Shown piece by piece: positions 6,975-10,549 of a stretch of 10,549 bases of DNA (within the stretch, counting starts at the first letter, position 1; each line of letters opens with the position of its first letter). Position numbers and translations under genes: made by a program. The notes below the pieces were generated by a model, which did not search any database, was not told where the DNA came from, and saw nothing but the letters and a program-made list of their open reading frames with translations. Origin of the DNA: Desulfobacteraceae bacterium (lineage in GTDB: Bacteria > Desulfobacterota > Desulfobacteria > Desulfobacterales > Desulfobacteraceae); contig PIVQ01000195.1 of the NCBI GenBank assembly GCA_003354055.1, positions 1 through 10,549 of the forward strand, given 5' to 3'.

Positions 6975-9236
6975 ATGATAAGCAAAGAACTCAGTACAGC
7001 TCTCGGTTTTGCTGTTCGGGAAGCAAAAAAAAGAAGGCATGAGTATGTATGTGTTGAGCATGTTCTTTACGCCATCCTTAACCATGAAACCGGACTTGAA
7101 ACCATTGAAAAATGCGGGGGAAGCCCTGATCAGATCAAAGAAGAACTTGAACGCTTTTTTGATGAGAAACTGACAAAAATCGATTCAAAAGATGAGTATG
7201 TTCTTCAGCAGACCATCGGGTTCCAGCGTATGATCCAACGGGCCATAAACCATGCCCGTTCCGCTGAAAAATCAGAGGTCAATCTCGGGGATATCCTGGC
7301 CTCCATTTTCCAGGAGAAAGATTCCCATGCTGCATTTTATCTGGAAGCAGAGGGGATTACCCGCCTGGATGTACTCAAACATATTTCCCACGAAAACGGG
7401 ACAGAAAAAAAAGAAAAACTCGATGAAAATTTGAGCCAAAAAATGTTTCCCCAGGCTGACCCGAAAACCAAACGTCAGAAGAAAAAAGATCCCCTGGCGT
7501 CTTTCACGGCAGACCTGCTGAAAAAGGCCCAGAACGACAAAATCGATCCGTTGATCGGCAGGGAAGATGAAACCGACCGGATAATGCAAATACTCTGCCG
7601 CCGCCGGAAAAACAACCCGATTCTGGTTGGGGACCCGGGGGTAGGTAAAACCGCTATTGCAGAAGGCCTGGCCTTAAAAATCAACGATAAGTCCGTGCCC
7701 GATCTTCTGGAGGCCTGCGAACTCTACTCCCTGGATATGGGTGCCCTTCTGGCCGGAACAAAATACAGGGGAGATTTTGAGCAGCGGCTCAAGGATGTTA
7801 TCAATGCACTGGAAAAAAAGGATAACGCCCTGCTGGTGATCGATGAAATTCATACTGTTGTGGGAGCGGGTGCGACCACATCCGGCTCTATGGATGCGTC
7901 CAACATCCTGAAACCGGCCCTGTCTTCGGGAGACATCAAATGTATCGGCACCACCACCTATGAGGAATACAAGAACCACTTTGAAAAAGACCGGGCCTTT
8001 TCCAGGAGGTTTGAAAAAATAGAGGTATCCGAACCCAGCGTTGATGAAACCACTGAAATTTTAAAAGGTCTTCGTCCCTATTATGAAGAGCATCACGGCC
8101 TGAAATATCCGGATAAATCCATGGAAGCAGCTGCCTATCTCTCGGATAAATATATCAATGATCGGTTCCTGCCGGACAAGGCCATTGATGTCATTGACGA
8201 AACAGGAGCCTTTCTGCGCCTCAAAGGCCAGGGAAAACGCAAGAACGTCAGTGCCAAAGACATTGAAAGTATTGTTGCCAAAATAGCCAAGGTGCCGGTT
8301 TCAAGTGTGACCTCCGTAGACAAGTCAAATCTGGAATCTCTACCTGACAAACTGTTTAAAGTGATTTACGGCCAGGATGATGCCATCCAGACCCTGACAA
8401 CTGCCATCAAACGGTCCAGAGCAGGTTTAGCCGCACCGGACCGGCCAATCGGCTCCTTTTTGTTCATGGGTCCGACGGGTGTGGGCAAAACAGAGGTGGC
8501 CAAACAGCTGGCAGCAAACATGGGTATTGAATTTCTCAGGTTTGACATGAGTGAATACATGGAAAAACATGCGGTATCCAGACTTATCGGTGCGCCTCCC
8601 GGTTATGTAGGCTTTGACCAGGGCGGGATTCTGACCGACAATATCCGCAAGTTCCCCCACTCGGTCCTGCTTCTGGATGAAATTGAAAAGGCCCATATGG
8701 ACCTCTACAATATCCTGCTCCAGGTGATGGATTATGCCACCCTCACGGACAACAACGGAAAATCCGCGGATTTTCGGAATGTCATCATCATCATGACCTC
8801 CAATGCCGGTGCCAGAGAAATGAGTGCCAATTCAATCGGTTTCGGTTCCCAGACCGCCGATGCTGACAGTAAAGGCTTCAAGGCCGTTGAAAAGACCTTC
8901 AGCCCTGAATTCCGCAACCGGCTCGACGGGATTGTCCAGTTCAACCATCTGTCTGAAAAGGTTATGGAGTTGATCGTGGATAAAAACATGAGAGAACTTA
9001 AAGAGATGCTCAAGGTCAAGGGAATATCCCTGACCTATTCTTCCAAAGCCCGGACCCATCTAGCCCGCAAAGGCTATGATCCAAAGTTCGGAGCCCGTCC
9101 CCTGGCCCGTATTATTCAGACTACCATCAAGGACAAACTCACGGATGAGATTCTGTTCGGCAAGCTGGAAAAGGGTGGCAAGTTTTCAATCGGGCTGAAG
9201 AAAGACGAGCTGACCTTTAATTTCAAATCCAGCTAA
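6975..9236 (+). CDS. clpA: ATP-dependent Clp protease ATP-binding subunit ClpA
   Basis: ClpA is a hexameric AAA+ unfoldase that feeds substrates into the ClpP chamber in the cytoplasm. The 753-residue protein has the double Clp N-domain at about 1-145, where ClpS docks, and two AAA+ modules. In D1, Walker A GDPGVGKT is at 219-226, the pore loop KYRG at 263-266 and Walker B VIDEIH at 288-293. In D2, Walker A GPTGVGKT is at 499-506, the pore loop GYVG at 543-546, Walker B LLLDEIEKAH at about 565-574 and sensor-2 GAR at 706-708. There is no coiled-coil M-domain between the modules, which rules out ClpB and ClpC. An IGF tripeptide at 621-623 occupies the ClpP-binding loop (IGL in E. coli ClpA), so it should partner ClpP. 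GGAG overlaps the end of clpS, 11 bases before the ATG. Its stop shares a base with the aat start. Confidence 0.97.
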   Translation: MISKELSTALGFAVREAKKRRHEYVCVEHVLYAILNHETGLETIEKCGGSPDQIKEELERFFDEKLTKIDSKDEYVLQQTIGFQRMIQRAINHARSAEKSEVNLGDILASIFQEKDSHAAFYLEAEGITRLDVLKHISHENGTEKKEKLDENLSQKMFPQADPKTKRQKKKDPLASFTADLLKKAQNDKIDPLIGREDETDRIMQILCRRRKNNPILVGDPGVGKTAIAEGLALKINDKSVPDLLEACELYSLDMGALLAGTKYRGDFEQRLKDVINALEKKDNALLVIDEIHTVVGAGATTSGSMDASNILKPALSSGDIKCIGTTTYEEYKNHFEKDRAFSRRFEKIEVSEPSVDETTEILKGLRPYYEEHHGLKYPDKSMEAAAYLSDKYINDRFLPDKAIDVIDETGAFLRLKGQGKRKNVSAKDIESIVAKIAKVPVSSVTSVDKSNLESLPDKLFKVIYGQDDAIQTLTTAIKRSRAGLAAPDRPIGSFLFMGPTGVGKTEVAKQLAANMGIEFLRFDMSEYMEKHAVSRLIGAPPGYVGFDQGGILTDNIRKFPHSVLLLDEIEKAHMDLYNILLQVMDYATLTDNNGKSADFRNVIIIMTSNAGAREMSANSIGFGSQTADADSKGFKAVEKTFSPEFRNRLDGIVQFNHLSEKVMELIVDKNMRELKEMLKVKGISLTYSSKARTHLARKGYDPKFGARPLARIIQTTIKDKLTDEILFGKLEKGGKFSIGLKKDELTFNFKSS

Positions 9237-10039
9237 TGCCTCTGTTCAGGTTATCCGACCGAATAGAATTCCCACCGGCATGGCTTGCACGTTCTGACGG
9301 TCTCCTCTGTATCGGAGGAGACCTTGAACCGCAACGCCTGGTCCTGGCCTACCAAAACGGTATCTTTCCATGGTTCTCCAGCAATGAGCCCATTCTCTGG
9401 TGGTCTCCGGACCCAAGACTTATACTTAACCCAAATGACATCCGGATCTCCCGGAGTTTGAAAAAAAAGATAAAAAAAAACATCTTTGATATCCGGGTTA
9501 ACACGGCCTTTGAACAGACGATTAAGGCCTGCTCCCACCCAAGGCAGAACAAGGAGGAGGGCACCTGGCTTATCGACGGGATGATAGAGGCCTATATCGA
9601 CCTTCATAAAATGGGATATGCCCATTCTGTGGAAGCCTGGTTTGAGGATTGCCTGGTGGGCGGGCTGTACGGCGTCAGCATCGGCAGATCCTTTTTCGGA
9701 GAGTCCATGTTCAGCCGGAAACCGGATGCCTCAAAAATAGCCCTGGTGGCCCTGGCAAAACATCTGGCTTCCTATCATTTTGACGTGATCGACTGCCAGG
9801 TGACAACAGACCATTTGCTCAGTATGGGTGCCATGGAGATTCCCAGGGACAATTTTCTGGATATCCTGAGCCACTCCATTGGCGCAAAAGTTCCTGCGAA
9901 TGTCTGGGCGCATGGCCAACGGCTTGACCCTGAATTGAATCCAGGATCTAATCCGGCACCCACCCGGGCAAAGCCTGCCGGAATTCCCCCTGAACCTGTT
10001 ATACGAGAGGTTATTGATGAACCCCTGTCCCTCAAATAA
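9236..10039 (+). CDS. aat: Leucyl/phenylalanyl-tRNA--protein transferase
   Basis: Aat transfers Leu or Phe from aminoacyl-tRNA to proteins with N-terminal Arg or Lys, creating signals that ClpS recognises. The 267-residue sequence carries GGDL (27-30), YQNGIFPWF (39-47), WWSPDPR (55-61), GTWL with Trp111, HSVEAW (130-135), GGLYG (142-146), GRSFFGESMFS with Glu156 and DCQ with Gln188. Trp111, Glu156 and Gln188 match the numbering of key active-site residues in E. coli Aat. After about residue 228 there is a Pro-rich tail of roughly 40 residues not found in the 234-residue E. coli enzyme. The start overlaps the clpA stop as TAATG, indicating translational coupling, with no strong ribosome site of its own. 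Runs of eight and nine adenines at 9461-9480 encode a lysine patch. The last 23 bases overlap the next gene. Confidence 0.96.
   Translation: MPLFRLSDRIEFPPAWLARSDGLLCIGGDLEPQRLVLAYQNGIFPWFSSNEPILWWSPDPRLILNPNDIRISRSLKKKIKKNIFDIRVNTAFEQTIKACSHPRQNKEEGTWLIDGMIEAYIDLHKMGYAHSVEAWFEDCLVGGLYGVSIGRSFFGESMFSRKPDASKIALVALAKHLASYHFDVIDCQVTTDHLLSMGAMEIPRDNFLDILSHSIGAKVPANVWAHGQRLDPELNPGSNPAPTRAKPAGIPPEPVIREVIDEPLSLK
10005..10010 (+). promoter_or_regulatory. Ribosome binding site of the ureohydrolase gene, inside aat
   Basis: GAGAGG lies six bases before an ATG at 10017, both within the last codons of aat. This is the best Shine-Dalgarno match for the downstream gene and fixes a start that overlaps aat by 23 bases. 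The next in-frame ATG, at codon 33, comes after conserved residues. Confidence 0.7.
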
Positions 10040-10549
10040 AGATATACAGAACGCTATTTGCATCCTGGGACTTCCCCTTGATACCAACAGTTCTTACAGA
10101 AAAGGTCCGGCCATGGCACCGGCCAGAATCCGTGAGTGCTATTTCAGTGACTCTTCAAACCTATGGACGGAAACCGGCATTGATCTGGGCGCCCTGGATC
10201 TCCTTTATGATGTAGGAGATGTGGATTGCTCAGATCATGCTTTTGAAGCCATCACCCGGGAGATTGCGAAATTGCTTGGCAGTGGGAATCATGTCATAAC
10301 TCTGGGCGGAGACCACTCTGTCACTTTTCCGGTGGTTCAGGCATATACCAACGCATATCCGGACCTGAACATTCTCCACCTGGATGCCCATCCGGATTTG
10401 TACGATAGTCTGGACAAAAATCCCCTATCCCACGCCTGCCCCTTTGCCAGAATCATGGAAAAGGGATTGGCCGGCCGTATGGTCCAGGCCGGCATACGTA
10501 CCATGAACGGCCACCAGAGGGAACAGGCCGACAAATTCAACGTTGAGGT
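10017..10549 (+). CDS. Ureohydrolase family protein (agmatinase/arginase-like), 5' part
   Basis: The frame is open from ATG 10017 to the window edge, giving 177 residues of a protein that is normally about 290-320. The N-terminal GLPLDTNSSYRKGPAMAPARIRE matches the family's substrate-entry region, usually G.P.D...S.R.G...GP..IR. LGGDHSVTFP (His100) and HLDAHPDLYD (Asp123, His125, Asp127) provide the first half of the binuclear manganese site. Members hydrolyse a guanidino compound to urea and an amine: agmatine to putrescine, arginine to ornithine, or others such as formiminoglutamate or guanidinobutyrate. The order LDAHPDLYD, with no Asn after the second Asp, resembles SpeB-like agmatinases, but the second metal motif and substrate loops lie beyond the window, so the substrate is open. 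It overlaps aat by 23 bases and is probably translated from the same mRNA. Confidence 0.88.
   Translation, partial: MNPCPSNKDIQNAICILGLPLDTNSSYRKGPAMAPARIRECYFSDSSNLWTETGIDLGALDLLYDVGDVDCSDHAFEAITREIAKLLGSGNHVITLGGDHSVTFPVVQAYTNAYPDLNILHLDAHPDLYDSLDKNPLSHACPFARIMEKGLAGRMVQAGIRTMNGHQREQADKFNVE

Noticed and set aside
9251..9625. Minus-strand frame of 124 codons opposite aat, and similar antisense frames in secA and clpA.
   Set aside because: All overlap well-conserved plus-strand genes, have low-complexity or shadow-like composition and lack supporting ribosome sites.

Overview
The window looks like a stretch of Gram-negative bacterial chromosome, with tightly packed genes and moderate GC. My best guess is a Desulfobacteraceae-like member of the Desulfobacterota. 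That rests on the general feel of the proteins and the argC / M23 peptidase / secA / clpS-clpA-aat order, not on a search. Nothing here looks like a phage, insertion sequence, integron, CRISPR array or toxin-antitoxin locus. No tRNA or rRNA gene was seen.

Layout. Positions 1-159 hold the last 52 codons of a polar amino acid ABC transporter ATPase. A strong GC-rich hairpin at 181-213 separates it from a convergent gene on the minus strand (260-1240), a nitrilase with its complete Glu-Lys-Glu-Cys active site. Divergent from the nitrilase is a small single-domain macro protein (1365-1820). It is followed on the plus strand by argC (1954-2991, arginine biosynthesis), a membrane-anchored M23/LytM cell-wall endopeptidase (3043-3969) and a likely terminator (3988-4045). 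Next come secA (4126-6648), clpS (6659-6967), clpA (6975-9236), aat (9236-10039) and the 5' part of a ureohydrolase of the agmatinase/arginase family (10017 to the window edge).

How the genes work together. From secA onward the genes are separated by 10, 7, -1 and -23 bases, so they are probably transcribed together. Within that run, aat, clpS and clpA form the dedicated part of the bacterial Leu/N-degron pathway. Aat adds Leu or Phe to N-terminal Arg/Lys, ClpS recognises the resulting N-terminus, and ClpA unfolds the substrate for ClpP, which is not in the window. All catalytic and binding residues I could check are intact. The ureohydrolase begins inside aat with its own good ribosome binding site. 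If it is an agmatinase it makes putrescine, which is notable because a putrescine aminotransferase is a known Aat substrate in E. coli.

Most of the window is well-known housekeeping. The observations most worth a second look are the compact N-degron operon and its junction with a ureohydrolase gene, a 21-codon reading frame ending in the secA ribosome binding site, an unusual macro-domain active site, and a 16-bp inverted repeat over the likely argC promoter. I did not find convincing evidence of a wholly new system.
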